Shown one piece after another: positions 35,268 to 44,932 of a stretch of 64,000 nt of DNA. Numbering within the stretch: the first letter of the stretch is position 1; each line of letters starts with the position of its first letter. A program made the translations under genes and the position numbers. The notes under the pieces are model-generated. The model saw only the letters and a program-made list of their open reading frames with translations, had not been told where the DNA came from and did no database searches. Origin of the DNA: Bradyrhizobium sp. 190 (lineage in GTDB: Bacteria > Pseudomonadota > Alphaproteobacteria > Rhizobiales > Xanthobacteraceae); the NCBI RefSeq assembly GCF_023073415.1, contig NZ_JADPJL010000066.1, positions 1 through 64,000 on the forward strand, given 5' to 3'.

Positions 35268-36395
35268 ATGGCAACGAAAGCTCGTGAAAACCACCGGGAA
35301 GACGTGGCCGGGCGGGCCAATGTCGAGGACACGCCGGAACTGCTCGCCTATTACGACGAACTCGAAAGGCTGGAAGCCGGCGCGCTCTGGACGGTCGCGA
35401 ACAAGATCGAACCCTGGCAGCCCAAATCGTCTTCCGTTCCGGTCTTGTGGCGCTACGAGGACCTCCGCGCGCATGTGTTGCGTTCCGTCGAACTGGTGTC
35501 GCCCGAGAAAGCCGGGCGGCGCGTCATCTATCTGAACAATCCCGGCCGGCGCGATCACGCCGCCGCGGTCGGCTGGCTCTATTCCGGCCTGCAGGTCATG
35601 CATCCGGGCGAGGTCGCGTCCGCGCACGCCCATTCGGCTTCCGCCCTTCGCTTCATCATGGAAGGCGAGGGCGCCTACACCATCGTCGACGGCCACAAGA
35701 TGACGCTCGGCGCCAACGACTTCGTGCTGACGCCGAACGGCACGTGGCACGAACACGGCGTCTCCAGCGACGGCACACCCTGCATCTGGCAGGACGGCCT
35801 CGACATTCCCCTGGTCAACACGCTCGAAGCCAACTTCTACGTGGTCCATCCGGATCTGCAGCAGAGCGTCGGCTATCCCGTCGACGACATGACGCATACC
35901 TGGGGAAGTCCCGGCCTGCGTCCGGCGGGCGCCGAGTGGTCCAAGGGATACTCGCCGCTATTGAAATATGAATGGGGACCGACCTACGAGGCGCTGCAGC
36001 GCTACGGCAAGGCCACCGACGGTTCGCTATATGACGGCGTTCTCATGAACTACGTGAATCCGGTGACCGGCGGGCCGGTGATGCAGACCATCGGCGCATC
36101 GATGCAGATGCTGCGGCCGGGCGAGAGCACATGCGCGCATCGTCACACCGGCAGTTTCATCTATCAGGTCGCCAAGGGAAGCGGTCACTCGATCATCGAC
36201 GGCAAGCGCTTCGACTGGAAGGAACGCGACATCTTCTGCGTTCCGTCATGGGCCTGGCATGAGCATGTCAATGCCTCCGCAAGCGAGGACGCCTGCATCT
36301 TCACCTTCAACGACCTGCCGGTCATGCACGCGCTCGGGCTCTACCGCGAGGAAGCCTTTGGCGACAATGGCGGCCGCCAGCCCCTCGTAGCCTAA
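35268..36395 (+). CDS. gentisate 1,2-dioxygenase-type bicupin
   Basis: 375 residues from ATG 35268, after an AGGAGGGCGAC Shine-Dalgarno. The first cupin has metal ligands His120 and His122 (HAHSASALRFIMEGEG) and the later WHEHG with His161 and His163. The second half repeats the fold (CAHRHTGSFIYQVAKGSG and PSWAWHEHV). This is the gentisate dioxygenase pattern: Fe(II) and O2 cleave a 2,5-dihydroxy or related 2-hydroxybenzoate ring. Salicylate or 5-nitrosalicylate dioxygenase homologues share it, so the substrate is not fixed. The FAH-family hydrolase follows after 14 bp. Confidence 0.9.
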   Translation: MATKARENHREDVAGRANVEDTPELLAYYDELERLEAGALWTVANKIEPWQPKSSSVPVLWRYEDLRAHVLRSVELVSPEKAGRRVIYLNNPGRRDHAAAVGWLYSGLQVMHPGEVASAHAHSASALRFIMEGEGAYTIVDGHKMTLGANDFVLTPNGTWHEHGVSSDGTPCIWQDGLDIPLVNTLEANFYVVHPDLQQSVGYPVDDMTHTWGSPGLRPAGAEWSKGYSPLLKYEWGPTYEALQRYGKATDGSLYDGVLMNYVNPVTGGPVMQTIGASMQMLRPGESTCAHRHTGSFIYQVAKGSGHSIIDGKRFDWKERDIFCVPSWAWHEHVNASASEDACIFTFNDLPVMHALGLYREEAFGDNGGRQPLVA

Positions 36396-36409
36396 TAAGG
36401 AGAGAAACC

Positions 36410-37321
36410 GTGCGTCTCGTTACCTACCGCAGCACCGTTGAGGCTGCTGCCCGTCTTGGTGCGATTGTCGACGACCTCGTCGTGGACGTCGAGGAGGCCG
36501 GCCACCATGCTGGAATTTCCCTTCCGTCATCGATGCTTGACTTCATCGATCTCGGGCCGCCCGCGCTGGCGGCGCTCAAGAAGATCTTGAACGAGGGCAG
36601 GGACCATTGGCCTGTGGGCGCCGCATTGCCGCTGGCGAATGCCAGGCTGCTGGCGCCGATCCCGCGTCCGCGCAAGAACATTTTTGGCATCGGTCTCAAT
36701 TATGTCGAGCACGTCGCGGAATCGTCCCGTGCCCTCGACACGGCAAAGGACCTGCCCAAGCAGCCCATCATCTTCTCGAAGCCCCCGACCAGCGTCATCG
36801 GGCCGGACGAGGCCATTCATCACAACAAGGCCATCACGCAGCAACTCGACTGGGAAGTCGAGCTTGCGGTCGTGATGGGGCGAACTGCGCGACGGGTGTC
36901 GGAGGCGGACGCGCTCGGCTTCGTGTTCGGCTACAGCGTGATGATCGACGTCAGCGCCCGCGACAATCGCCGCGCCGGCCAATGGATCTACTCCAAGGGA
37001 CAGGACACCTACGCGCCGTTCGGGCCGTGCATCGTCACGGCGGATGAGATCACCGATCCGCACGCGCTCGATCTCTGGCTGACAGTGAACGGCGTCGAGA
37101 AGCAGCGCTCCAACACGCGCCATATGCTGTTCAAGGTACCGCTCCTGATCGCTGATATTTCAGCCGCGATGACGCTTGAGCCGGGAGACATCATCGCGAC
37201 GGGCACGCCCGAAGGCGTCGGCGCCGGGCGCTCTCCGCAGGAATGGCTGTGGCCGGGCGACGTGGTGGAAGCGGAAGTCACGGGCATCGGCCGGCTGCGC
37301 CATCCGGTGGTCGCGATCTGA
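36410..37321 (+). CDS. fumarylacetoacetate hydrolase family protein
   Basis: 303 residues from GTG 36410 with AAGGAGAG upstream. FAH-fold motifs are visible: NIFGIGLNYVEHV, PIIFSKPPTSVIGPDEAI and DWEVELAVVMGRTAR, with the acidic metal ligands in the last. TGTPEGVGAGRSP closes the active site. The enzyme hydrolyses a C-C bond in fumaryl- or maleylpyruvate after ring cleavage. Gap to the dioxygenase is 14 bp, so both work in one path. Confidence 0.92.
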   Translation: MRLVTYRSTVEAAARLGAIVDDLVVDVEEAGHHAGISLPSSMLDFIDLGPPALAALKKILNEGRDHWPVGAALPLANARLLAPIPRPRKNIFGIGLNYVEHVAESSRALDTAKDLPKQPIIFSKPPTSVIGPDEAIHHNKAITQQLDWEVELAVVMGRTARRVSEADALGFVFGYSVMIDVSARDNRRAGQWIYSKGQDTYAPFGPCIVTADEITDPHALDLWLTVNGVEKQRSNTRHMLFKVPLLIADISAAMTLEPGDIIATGTPEGVGAGRSPQEWLWPGDVVEAEVTGIGRLRHPVVAI

Positions 37322-37330
37322 GAGGCCGGC

Positions 37331-37978
37331 ATGATCTTCGACATGGAGACGCTGGAGGCGCAGAACCGCTACAAGATTCTGACGGCCACGGTGACGCCGC
37401 GGCCGATCGCCTGGATCACCACGCTCTCTGCGAGCGGCGTGATCAACGCCGCGCCGTTCAGCTTCTTCAACGTGATGGGGCATGAGCCGCCCACCGTCGC
37501 GATCGGACTTCTGGCAGGCTCGGAGCGGTTCAAGGACACGGCGGCGAATATTCTCGATACCGGGGAGTTCGTCGTGAACCTGGTCGCCGAGAGCAACGCC
37601 GAGGCCATGAACGTCACCTGCATCGACGCGCCGCCCGAGATCGACGAGCTGACGCTGGCCGGACTGACGCCGGCTGCCTCGCAGGCGGTGCGCCCGCCGC
37701 GCATTGCGGAATCGCCGGTGTCGTTCGAATGCCGGGTACTCACGTCGCTGGTGACGGGGCCGCGGCAGACCGCCGTCATCGGCCGCGTGGTCCGCGCCCA
37801 TGTCGATGATGCGGTGATTTTGGACAAGGAGCGCTGTCACATCGACACCCAGGCGCTGCGCCTGATCGCCCGCATGCACGGCAGCGGCTGGTATGCGCGC
37901 TCCACCGACCTGTTCCAGATCGATCGACCGACCTGGGCGGGGTGGCAGGAGAACAACGTCAAGGCGAAACCGGCGTAG
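37331..37978 (+). CDS. flavin reductase-like FMN-binding protein
   Basis: 215 residues of the flavin reductase-like split-barrel fold. The segment TVTPRPIAWITTLSASGVIN near 20-39 and SFFNVMGHEPPTVAIGL bind FMN. It uses NAD(P)H to make reduced flavin for a monooxygenase, or acts as a flavoredoxin. No partner flavin monooxygenase is encoded nearby, so its electron acceptor is unclear. Confidence 0.87.
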   Translation: MIFDMETLEAQNRYKILTATVTPRPIAWITTLSASGVINAAPFSFFNVMGHEPPTVAIGLLAGSERFKDTAANILDTGEFVVNLVAESNAEAMNVTCIDAPPEIDELTLAGLTPAASQAVRPPRIAESPVSFECRVLTSLVTGPRQTAVIGRVVRAHVDDAVILDKERCHIDTQALRLIARMHGSGWYARSTDLFQIDRPTWAGWQENNVKAKPA

Positions 37979-38001
37979 CGGGATCTGAAGCGGAGGACAT
38001 C

Positions 38002-39093
38002 TTGAAGATTGCAGTGTTGGGTGGTGGCAACGGTTCGTTCGCGGCAGCCGGCGACTTCGCCTTGGCCGGTCATGAAGTCCGGCTGTGGCGGCGAAATCCT
38101 GGAGATGTCGAGGCGCATCGCGCGCAGGGCGGTACGATAACGGTCATCGATCGATCGGGGCGCCGTGATGCCAGGCTCGCGACAATCACGTCGTCGATCG
38201 CGGAAGCCATCGACGCCGCCGATCTCGTGCTGTGTCCGGCGCCGGCTTTCGCGCAGCCCGCGATCGCCGATCTCGCCGCACCGCATCTGCGCGATGGCCA
38301 AGTGGTGTTTCTGCCGCCCGGCACGTTCGGCTCCTACATCTTTGCCCGCGCCGCGCGGGATGCTGGCAACAGGGCCGAGATCGCAACTGCAGAGACCGGG
38401 ACCCTGCCATGGCTGGCGCGCAAGCAAGGTCCTTATGCGGTCCGCATCTCAGGCCGAGGAACGCGATTGCCGACCGGCGTGTTTCCATTGCGCCTCGCAC
38501 CGTATGCGCTTGATGTGATCGAACGCGCGTTTCCGAATGCTATCGAGCCATGCGGCGATGCGCTCTCGGGCGCGCTGATGAACGCCGGTCCGATCATTCA
38601 TCCGCCGCTGATCACCATGAACGCCGGTCCGATCGAACATTTCGACAAATGGGACATCCACAAGGAAGGAACCCAGCCGGCGATCCGCCGCGTGACGGAC
38701 GCGCTCGATGCCGAGCGCATCTCCATCCGCAAGGCGTTCGGCTATGGCGGGCCTCATTTTCCGCTAGCGGACCATTATTCGAAGGACGGCGAACCCTGGA
38801 TGTATGCGCGCGATGCGCATGACCAGCTCACCGATTCCGGCGATTGGTCCGAACGCCTCATCCTCGTCGAGCACCGCTACATGCTGGAGGATCTGCGTCT
38901 TGGCCTGTCGTTCCTCGCATCCGTGGCGGGTCTCGCAGGCGTGCAAACGCCGCTCGTGAAGGCATTCTTGGCGATCGGCTCCGCCATCACGGGGCAGGAT
39001 TTCGCTGTGACGGGCCGGACGTTGTCGTCGCTCGGCCTCGGCGATTTCGACCGCGCCGCGTTGCAAAATCTTCTCGTCGAGGGTTTCCGATGA
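38002..39093 (+). CDS. NAD/NADP octopine/nopaline dehydrogenase-family protein
   Basis: 363 residues from TTG 38002 with GCGGAGGAC upstream; the frame before it overlaps the previous gene. The Rossmann motif VLGGGNGSFAAAGDFALAGH is at the start. The C-terminal domain has NAGPIIHPPLITMNAGPIEH, whose histidine is the likely catalytic base in this family, and the helix FLASVAGLAGVQTPLVKAF. Opine-type dehydrogenases couple amino acids to 2-oxoacids, but many relatives act on unknown 2-hydroxyacids. The stop overlaps the next start (ATGA). Confidence 0.85.
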   Translation: MKIAVLGGGNGSFAAAGDFALAGHEVRLWRRNPGDVEAHRAQGGTITVIDRSGRRDARLATITSSIAEAIDAADLVLCPAPAFAQPAIADLAAPHLRDGQVVFLPPGTFGSYIFARAARDAGNRAEIATAETGTLPWLARKQGPYAVRISGRGTRLPTGVFPLRLAPYALDVIERAFPNAIEPCGDALSGALMNAGPIIHPPLITMNAGPIEHFDKWDIHKEGTQPAIRRVTDALDAERISIRKAFGYGGPHFPLADHYSKDGEPWMYARDAHDQLTDSGDWSERLILVEHRYMLEDLRLGLSFLASVAGLAGVQTPLVKAFLAIGSAITGQDFAVTGRTLSSLGLGDFDRAALQNLLVEGFR

Positions 39094-40067
39094 GGCCGGT
39101 CATCGGATGCCTCGGCGCCGGCCGAATGGGCCGCGGCATTGCGGTCGTATTCGCGTTCGCCGGCCACCGGGTTGTCGTCGTCGACTTCAAGGAACGGGAA
39201 CCTTCAGCATTTGAGGCGCTTGCAGCCGAAGCCAAGGCGGAAATCCGCTCGACGCTTGAGATCCTCTCGCGCATCGATCTGCTCCCGGCACACCTTGTGC
39301 CCACAATCGCCGAACGGATCACGATTGTGCCTCGGCAGGAGGCGGGTGCGGCGTTGCCGAGCTGCGATGTCGTCTTCGAAGGAATGCCGGAGATCCTCAG
39401 CTTGAAGCAGGCGGCGCTGGCCGAGGCTTCGCGGCTGGCCGGCGCAAGCCCGATCATCGCTTCGACCACGTCGACGATATTGGTCGACGATCTCGCGGGA
39501 TCGATCGAAGATCCCGGCCGCTTCCTCAATGCGCACTGGCTCAATCCGGCCTATCTGGTGCCGCTGATCGAATTGTCGCCGGGACGGCTCACCGCGCCGG
39601 AGGTCACGGAGCGGATGAAGACGTTGCTCGAAGGTATCGGCAAAGTGCCGGTCGTCTGCGCGGCGCGGCCGGGCTTCATCGTTCCCAGAATCCAGTCGCT
39701 GGCGATGAACGAGGCCGCCCGCATGGTGGAGGAAGGCGTCGCCTCGGCGGAGGATATCGACAAGGCCGTGATCTATGGCTTTGGATTTCGCTTCGCGGTG
39801 CTCGGCCTGCTCGAGTTCATCGACTGGGGCGGCGGCGATATCCTGCATCATGCCAGCCGCTATCTGGTCGAGGCGTTGGGCGACGGCCGTTACGCCGCAC
39901 CTGACATCATCGCAACGAATATGCGCGAAGGGCGCATCGGCATGAAGACCGGCCAGGGATTCATGAACTATGAAGGCGTCGATCTGGCCGCCTATCGCGA
40001 GAAGCGGCTTGCGGCCTTTGCCTCGGCGCTGCGGGCCATGGGTCTGGCGCGCGAGCCCGTCGCTTGA
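39090..40067 (+). CDS. 3-hydroxyacyl-CoA dehydrogenase family protein
   Basis: 325 residues from ATG 39090. The NAD motif GCLGAGRMGRGIAVVFAFAGH is at 4-24 (quoted in part as GAGRMGRGIAVVFAFAGH), and the catalytic histidine is in LNAHWLNPAYLVPLIE. The C-terminal helical domain with ARPGFIVPRIQSLAMNEAA is standard. It oxidises a 3-hydroxyacyl-CoA. It is coupled to the opine-type dehydrogenase by a 4-bp overlap. Last gene of the run beginning at 33610; convergent with livF. Confidence 0.9.
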   Translation: MRPVIGCLGAGRMGRGIAVVFAFAGHRVVVVDFKEREPSAFEALAAEAKAEIRSTLEILSRIDLLPAHLVPTIAERITIVPRQEAGAALPSCDVVFEGMPEILSLKQAALAEASRLAGASPIIASTTSTILVDDLAGSIEDPGRFLNAHWLNPAYLVPLIELSPGRLTAPEVTERMKTLLEGIGKVPVVCAARPGFIVPRIQSLAMNEAARMVEEGVASAEDIDKAVIYGFGFRFAVLGLLEFIDWGGGDILHHASRYLVEALGDGRYAAPDIIATNMREGRIGMKTGQGFMNYEGVDLAAYREKRLAAFASALRAMGLAREPVA

Positions 40068-40085
40068 TGCGGTCGCCGTCGCGCG

Positions 40086-40799
40086 TCAGTGGCCGCCCAG
40101 ATAGGCTGCGATCAGTTTCGGATCGTGGATCAGGGTGTCCGCCGGACCGGACTGGATGATTTCGCCGGTCTCCAGCACATAGCCGTAATCCGCGGTCTCC
40201 AGCGCGGCGCGGGCGTTCTGCTCGACGAGAAGTACCGACACGCCGAGGCTCCGCAGCGAGGCGATGGTGCGGAAGATTTCGCGGACGATGAGCGGCGCCA
40301 GGCCGAGACTGGGCTCATCCAGCACGAGGAGTTTCGGCTTCGCCATCAGCGCGCGGCCGAGCGCCAGCATCTGTCGCTCGCCGCCAGATAGCGTGCCGGC
40401 GGCCTGCTTGCTGCGCTCCTTCAGCCGCGGGAAGCGGTCGAACACGTCGTCGAGGCTTTTGCGCGTCGTCGAGCGGTCGCGCAGGCTGTAGGTGCCGAGC
40501 AGCAGGTTGTCGGCGACCGACATGTCGGCAAAAAGCTCGCGCTTTTCGGGCACGAGGCAGAGGCCGCGTTCGACGCGGCCCTCGACGTCGATCCGCGCGA
40601 GGTCGGCGCCTTGAAACACCATCCGCCCCGTGGACTTCAGCAGACCGATGGCGGCCATCAGAAGGGTAGTCTTGCCGGCGCCGTTCGGGCCGATCACGGT
40701 CACGATCTGCCCTTCTTCGACCGACAGCGAGACATTGCGTACCGCCTCCACCTTGCCGTAGCCGACCGACACATCCTCGATCGAGAACATCTGTGTCAC
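40086..40799 (-). CDS. livF: branched-chain amino acid-type ABC transporter ATPase LivF
   Basis: 237 residues. Walker A GPNGAGKTTL, the signature LSGGERQMLALGRAL and Walker B KLLVLDEPSLGLAP are present. It energises uptake through LivH and the fused LivM-LivG. Start overlaps the LivM-LivG stop by 4 bp. Substrate class is likely an aromatic or acyl acid rather than leucine, because the binding proteins sit among catabolic genes; this is inference. Confidence 0.95.
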   Translation of the reverse strand: MTQMFSIEDVSVGYGKVEAVRNVSLSVEEGQIVTVIGPNGAGKTTLLMAAIGLLKSTGRMVFQGADLARIDVEGRVERGLCLVPEKRELFADMSVADNLLLGTYSLRDRSTTRKSLDDVFDRFPRLKERSKQAAGTLSGGERQMLALGRALMAKPKLLVLDEPSLGLAPLIVREIFRTIASLRSLGVSVLLVEQNARAALETADYGYVLETGEIIQSGPADTLIHDPKLIAAYLGGH

Positions 40800-42565
40800 G
40801 CGACACCTCCGAGATAGGCTTCCTGGACGCGGGCGTCGCTGCGGATCGCCGCCGGTTCGCCTTCGCAGAGCTTTGAGCCGAAATCGAGCACGACGATGCG
40901 GTCGACGAGCGACATCACGAACTCCATGTCGTGCTCGACGAGCAGGATGGTCAGGTGATCCGCGCGCAGCGACCGCAGCAGTTCGGCGAGCTTGAGCTTC
41001 TCCTGACGCCGCAGGCCGGCCGCCGGCTCGTCGAGCACGAGCAGCGTCGGATCGGCGGCGAGCGCGCGGGCGATTTCAAGCACGCGCTGATTGCCGAGCG
41101 GCAGGTTGCCGGCGAGCTCGAACGGCTTGTCGCCAAGGCCCACCCGTTCGAGCTGCTGCAGCGCTTCGTAGCGGGCGCTTGCCTCTTCCGCCTGGTTGAG
41201 GCGCAGGGCGCCGGCGAGAAGACCGGTTTTGGTGCGCGAATAGGTGCCGAGCAGCACATTGTCGAGCAGCGTCATGCGCGGGCGCAGCTTGACGTGCTGG
41301 AAGGTGCGGGAGATTCCGGCGCGGGCGATGTGGAATTGCTGGTCGCGCGTGATCGAGCGGCCCGCGAATGCGATCTCGCCGCTGTTGGCGCGCAGCGCCC
41401 CCGTGAGCAGGTTGAACATCGTGGTCTTGCCGGCGCCGTTGGGCCCGATCAGCCCGAGAATTTCGCCAGACTTCACGTCGAAGCTGACATTGTTGACGGC
41501 GACGAGGCCGCCAAATCGCCGCTGCGCATCGCTCACTTTAAGAAGGAGCGTGCCGGGCGGCGGCTGCTCGCGGCGCGGCAGCGCCGTCGCCGCCTGCGGA
41601 CGGGACTGCTTCAGGTCGGGGAGAAAACCTGCGAGGAACGGGACGATGCCCTGCCGGGCGCGCTGCAGGAACAGGATGAACAGCGCCGAGAACGCCACGA
41701 TCTCGAGCTGACCGGAGGCACCTTTTGCGATCAGCGGGAGGTAGTCCTGCACGCTGTTCTTCAGGAGCGTGACGATTGCCGCACCGACCACGCCGCCTAA
41801 AATGCTGCCGGCGCCGCCGACCATCGCCATCATCAGATATTCGATGCCCATGGCCGCTTCGAACGGTCCGGGGCTGACGAAACGGCCGAGATGGGCATAG
41901 AGCCATCCGGACAGCGAGCCAAGGAACGCAGCGATGACGAATGTCGCCAGCTTGATCTGGAACGCGCTGATTCCGAGGCTTTCGACCAGCGTATTGCCGC
42001 CGCGAAGCGCGCGCATCGCGCGGCCGATGCGGGAGTCGAGCAGGTTGTAGCAGACGAAAAGAACCGCCACGACAATCGCCCAGATCAGGAAATAGATCTG
42101 CCGGCTCTCGACCAAGGCGAGCGGACCGATCGAAATCGGCGGAATGCCCGAGATGCCGTTATGTTGACCGAGTCCATCGATGTTGCCGAACAGGAATGCA
42201 ATCGCCAGTCCCCAGGCGACCGTACTCAATGACAGGAAGTGGCCGCCCAGGCGCAGCGTCACGAAGCCCAGGATCGCGGCGATGCTGCAGGTCAGGACGA
42301 CGGCCAGCACCAGTCCGAGCCATGGCGAATAGCCGTTCACCGCCGTGACCCAGGCGGTTGAGTAGGCTGCGACGCCGACGAAGGCCGCCTGGCCGAACGA
42401 GACAATGCCGCCGACGCCGGTCAGCAGCGCGAGCCCGATTGCCGCAAGCGCGTAGATGCCGATGTAGTTCAGCAAGGTGATGCTGAACGGATTGAGCACG
42501 AAGGGCGCGGCCACGAGGCAGGCGATCGCCGCGGCAATGATGAGACGGATCTGCTGCAGTGTCAT
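40796..42565 (-). CDS. fused LivM permease and LivG ATPase
   Basis: 589 residues: a LivM domain of about 10 transmembrane helices to residue 310, a linker, then the LivG ATPase from about 345. Its Walker A is GPNGAGKTTM, the signature region LAGNLPLGNQRVLEIARAL, and the Walker B LLVLDEPAAG. The fusion places permease and nucleotide-binding domain in one chain. Bradyrhizobium-type LIV operons often show it. Confidence 0.95.
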   Translation of the reverse strand: MTLQQIRLIIAAAIACLVAAPFVLNPFSITLLNYIGIYALAAIGLALLTGVGGIVSFGQAAFVGVAAYSTAWVTAVNGYSPWLGLVLAVVLTCSIAAILGFVTLRLGGHFLSLSTVAWGLAIAFLFGNIDGLGQHNGISGIPPISIGPLALVESRQIYFLIWAIVVAVLFVCYNLLDSRIGRAMRALRGGNTLVESLGISAFQIKLATFVIAAFLGSLSGWLYAHLGRFVSPGPFEAAMGIEYLMMAMVGGAGSILGGVVGAAIVTLLKNSVQDYLPLIAKGASGQLEIVAFSALFILFLQRARQGIVPFLAGFLPDLKQSRPQAATALPRREQPPPGTLLLKVSDAQRRFGGLVAVNNVSFDVKSGEILGLIGPNGAGKTTMFNLLTGALRANSGEIAFAGRSITRDQQFHIARAGISRTFQHVKLRPRMTLLDNVLLGTYSRTKTGLLAGALRLNQAEEASARYEALQQLERVGLGDKPFELAGNLPLGNQRVLEIARALAADPTLLVLDEPAAGLRRQEKLKLAELLRSLRADHLTILLVEHDMEFVMSLVDRIVVLDFGSKLCEGEPAAIRSDARVQEAYLGGVA

Positions 42566-43605
42566 TCCTCGACTTCCTCTTCGGAATGCTGCGAGGCGAG
42601 CGAGCGCCAGAGCAGGACGGGGATCAGCAGCGAGAACACGATGACGTCCTTCAAGGTGCTGCTCTGGAACGAAGCGAAGCTCTCGATGATGCCGACGCCG
42701 AATGCGCCGAGCGCCGCGCCTGGATAGCTGGCCATGCCGCCGACGATGGCGCCGACAAAGGCCTTCAGGCCGAGCAGGAATCCGGAGTCGTAGAAGATGG
42801 TGTTCACAGGCGCGATCAGGATGCCGGAGACGCCGGCCATCAGCGACCCCAGCAGGTAGGCGATGGTTCCGGCGCGCGCCGGGCGGATTCCCATCAGCCG
42901 GGCGCCGGTCCGATTCAGGGCAGTTGCGCGCAGCGCCTTGCCGATCAGCGTGAAGTCGAAAAACAGAAACAGCAGGCCGCTGAACACCAGCGCCGCGGCG
43001 AGGATCAGCACCGTCTGTCCGGAGACGTGAACGCCGGCGATCTCTATCGCCATCGACGTCAGCGGCTCGGTCCTGACGCCTTCGGGGCCGAAGAACAGCA
43101 GGCCAAGTCCGACCAGCGCGAAGTGAAGCGCGACCGAGACCGTCAGCAGTAACAGAACCGAGGCGTCCGCGATCGGGCGGAACACGATCCTGTCCAAAAG
43201 TGGCGAGATCGGCATGATCAAGAGCAGCGCCAGCACGATCCGGACCGGCATCGGCGGGTTGAAGCGCATCGTCAGCCAGACGATCCCGACGACAATCAAG
43301 GGCAACACGAGATAGCCGAGGACGGCCTTCGGCACCGCGCGAAACTCGCCGGCGCGCGCCAGCGAGACGACCTCCATAGCGCTGGCCATGCAGGCCAGCA
43401 CGACGACAAGCCCGACTGTTCCGGGAAGCTGCTTGGCGTCGAGCGCCGCCAGTGTCAGCGCCGTGAAGGCCGCGATGTCGCCGAACGGAATGAAGATCAC
43501 CCGCGTTACGGTGAAGATCAGCACTGTGCCGATCGCCACCAGGGCGTAGACCGCCCCGGTGGCTATTCCGTCGATTGCAAGGATCGCTGCGATATCTGCC
43601 GTCAT
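42562..43605 (-). CDS. livH: branched-chain amino acid-type ABC permease LivH
   Basis: 347 residues, longer than many LivH proteins of about 290-310. Membrane helices run throughout. The family segment ALNRTGARLMGIRPARAGTI (the EAA-like loop) is followed by LLGSLMAGVSGILIAPV. It forms the permease pore with LivM. It begins at 43605, upstream of the fused gene, overlapping it by 4 bp. Confidence 0.93.
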   Translation of the reverse strand: MTADIAAILAIDGIATGAVYALVAIGTVLIFTVTRVIFIPFGDIAAFTALTLAALDAKQLPGTVGLVVVLACMASAMEVVSLARAGEFRAVPKAVLGYLVLPLIVVGIVWLTMRFNPPMPVRIVLALLLIMPISPLLDRIVFRPIADASVLLLLTVSVALHFALVGLGLLFFGPEGVRTEPLTSMAIEIAGVHVSGQTVLILAAALVFSGLLFLFFDFTLIGKALRATALNRTGARLMGIRPARAGTIAYLLGSLMAGVSGILIAPVNTIFYDSGFLLGLKAFVGAIVGGMASYPGAALGAFGVGIIESFASFQSSTLKDVIVFSLLIPVLLWRSLASQHSEEEVEE

Positions 43606-43643
43606 GCCGTCGGCCGTCCTTCCGTGTTACGCCTCGACTTCGC

Positions 43644-44792
43644 TCAGGGCTGGTAGGTCCAGGCGCCGTTGTTCAGGCGGACGATCACCAGCGCGCGCTC
43701 GTCCACGCCGTGATAGGCGCCGGCCTTGAAGTTGTAGACCGCGTGCACGCCCGAGAGCTCCTTGGTGTTGAGGATCTCATCGCGCAAAGCTTTTCGGAAT
43801 TCGACGGTGCCGGGTTTCGCGGTCTTCAGCGCACGCTCGGCGGCAGAGGTGAAGATCCTCCAGCCGTCGAAGGAGTAGGCCGAGAAACCGTCTGTGGTCG
43901 GGACATTGTTGGCCTTCAGGAAGGCGGCGCGGAACTCGAGCGCGAGCTTCTTGGCGAAATGGTTGTCGGGAAGCTGCTCGGCCACGATGACCGGACCGGC
44001 GGAGACCTGAATGCCTTCCGCGGCCTTGCCGCCGACGCGCACGAAATCGGGATTGACCAGCGCGACCGTGCCGTAGGTCTTGCCCTTGAAGCCACGCTCG
44101 CCGAGCGCGAGCAGCGGCAGCGCGCCTTGCGTGCCCGATCCGCCGATCAGCACGGCGTCCGGACGCACCGCGAGAACTTTAAGGATCTGGCCCGTGACCG
44201 ACGTATCGACGCGCGCATAACGCTCGTTGGTCAGCACCTTGATGCCGTCCTCGGTTTCAACCGCCTTGGCGCCGTTGTAGACGAGATCGCCCCAAGCGTC
44301 GGAGAAGCCGATATAGCCGATGTTTTTCATGGCATCGCGCTTCATGCGATCGGCGACGACCTTGACCAGCAGCGAGGCGGGCTGTGGAACGGAAATGCCC
44401 CATTGATCCGCGGGGTTGGGTTGTCCGATCACCGGGGAGACCGCGATCATCGGCACCTTCAGTTCGGTCGCGACCGCCATCATGGCGATGGTCGACGGGG
44501 CGGTCGCGGTGCCGATCAGGAGATCGACCTTCTCTTCTTCAATGAGCTTGCGCGCGTTGCGGGTTGCGGCGGAGGGATCGGAGCCGTCGTCGAGCTGGAT
44601 CAGCTTGATCTTCTCGCCGTTGACCTCGTTCTTGTATTCCATGGCGGCCTGGATGCCGCGGCCGTACGGGATGCCGATCGAGGAGCCGGGTCCACTGAGC
44701 GACGTCACGAATCCGATCGTGATGTCGGCCTGTGCGGTCGAGGCCGCCACGAGGCCGCCGATGAGTGCAGTCAAACTCAACATCTTGCGCAT
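43644..44792 (-). CDS. LIV-type ABC solute-binding protein
   Basis: 382 residues from ATG 44792, with a signal peptide ending STAQA (about residue 22). Mature part: DITIGFVTSLSGPGSSIGIP and VKLIQLDDGSDPSAATRNAR-like sequence, type I periplasmic binding fold. It feeds the LivH/LivMG/LivF permease downstream on the same strand. Closely similar to the binding protein at 50775-51932, which has no permease of its own. Confidence 0.93.
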   Translation of the reverse strand: MRKMLSLTALIGGLVAASTAQADITIGFVTSLSGPGSSIGIPYGRGIQAAMEYKNEVNGEKIKLIQLDDGSDPSAATRNARKLIEEEKVDLLIGTATAPSTIAMMAVATELKVPMIAVSPVIGQPNPADQWGISVPQPASLLVKVVADRMKRDAMKNIGYIGFSDAWGDLVYNGAKAVETEDGIKVLTNERYARVDTSVTGQILKVLAVRPDAVLIGGSGTQGALPLLALGERGFKGKTYGTVALVNPDFVRVGGKAAEGIQVSAGPVIVAEQLPDNHFAKKLALEFRAAFLKANNVPTTDGFSAYSFDGWRIFTSAAERALKTAKPGTVEFRKALRDEILNTKELSGVHAVYNFKAGAYHGVDERALVIVRLNNGAWTYQP

Positions 44793-44932
44793 TGCATTCC
44801 CCTTGGTTGAAAACAGCCGCGACCTGAGCGAGATGTCAGCATGGATCGAGGTCGGACCAGCACGATCGATGCCGCAGTTGTCGCCGAAACCCGGCGCAGG
44901 CATGGTCCCCGCGTCGGCATGGGAGTTATGAA

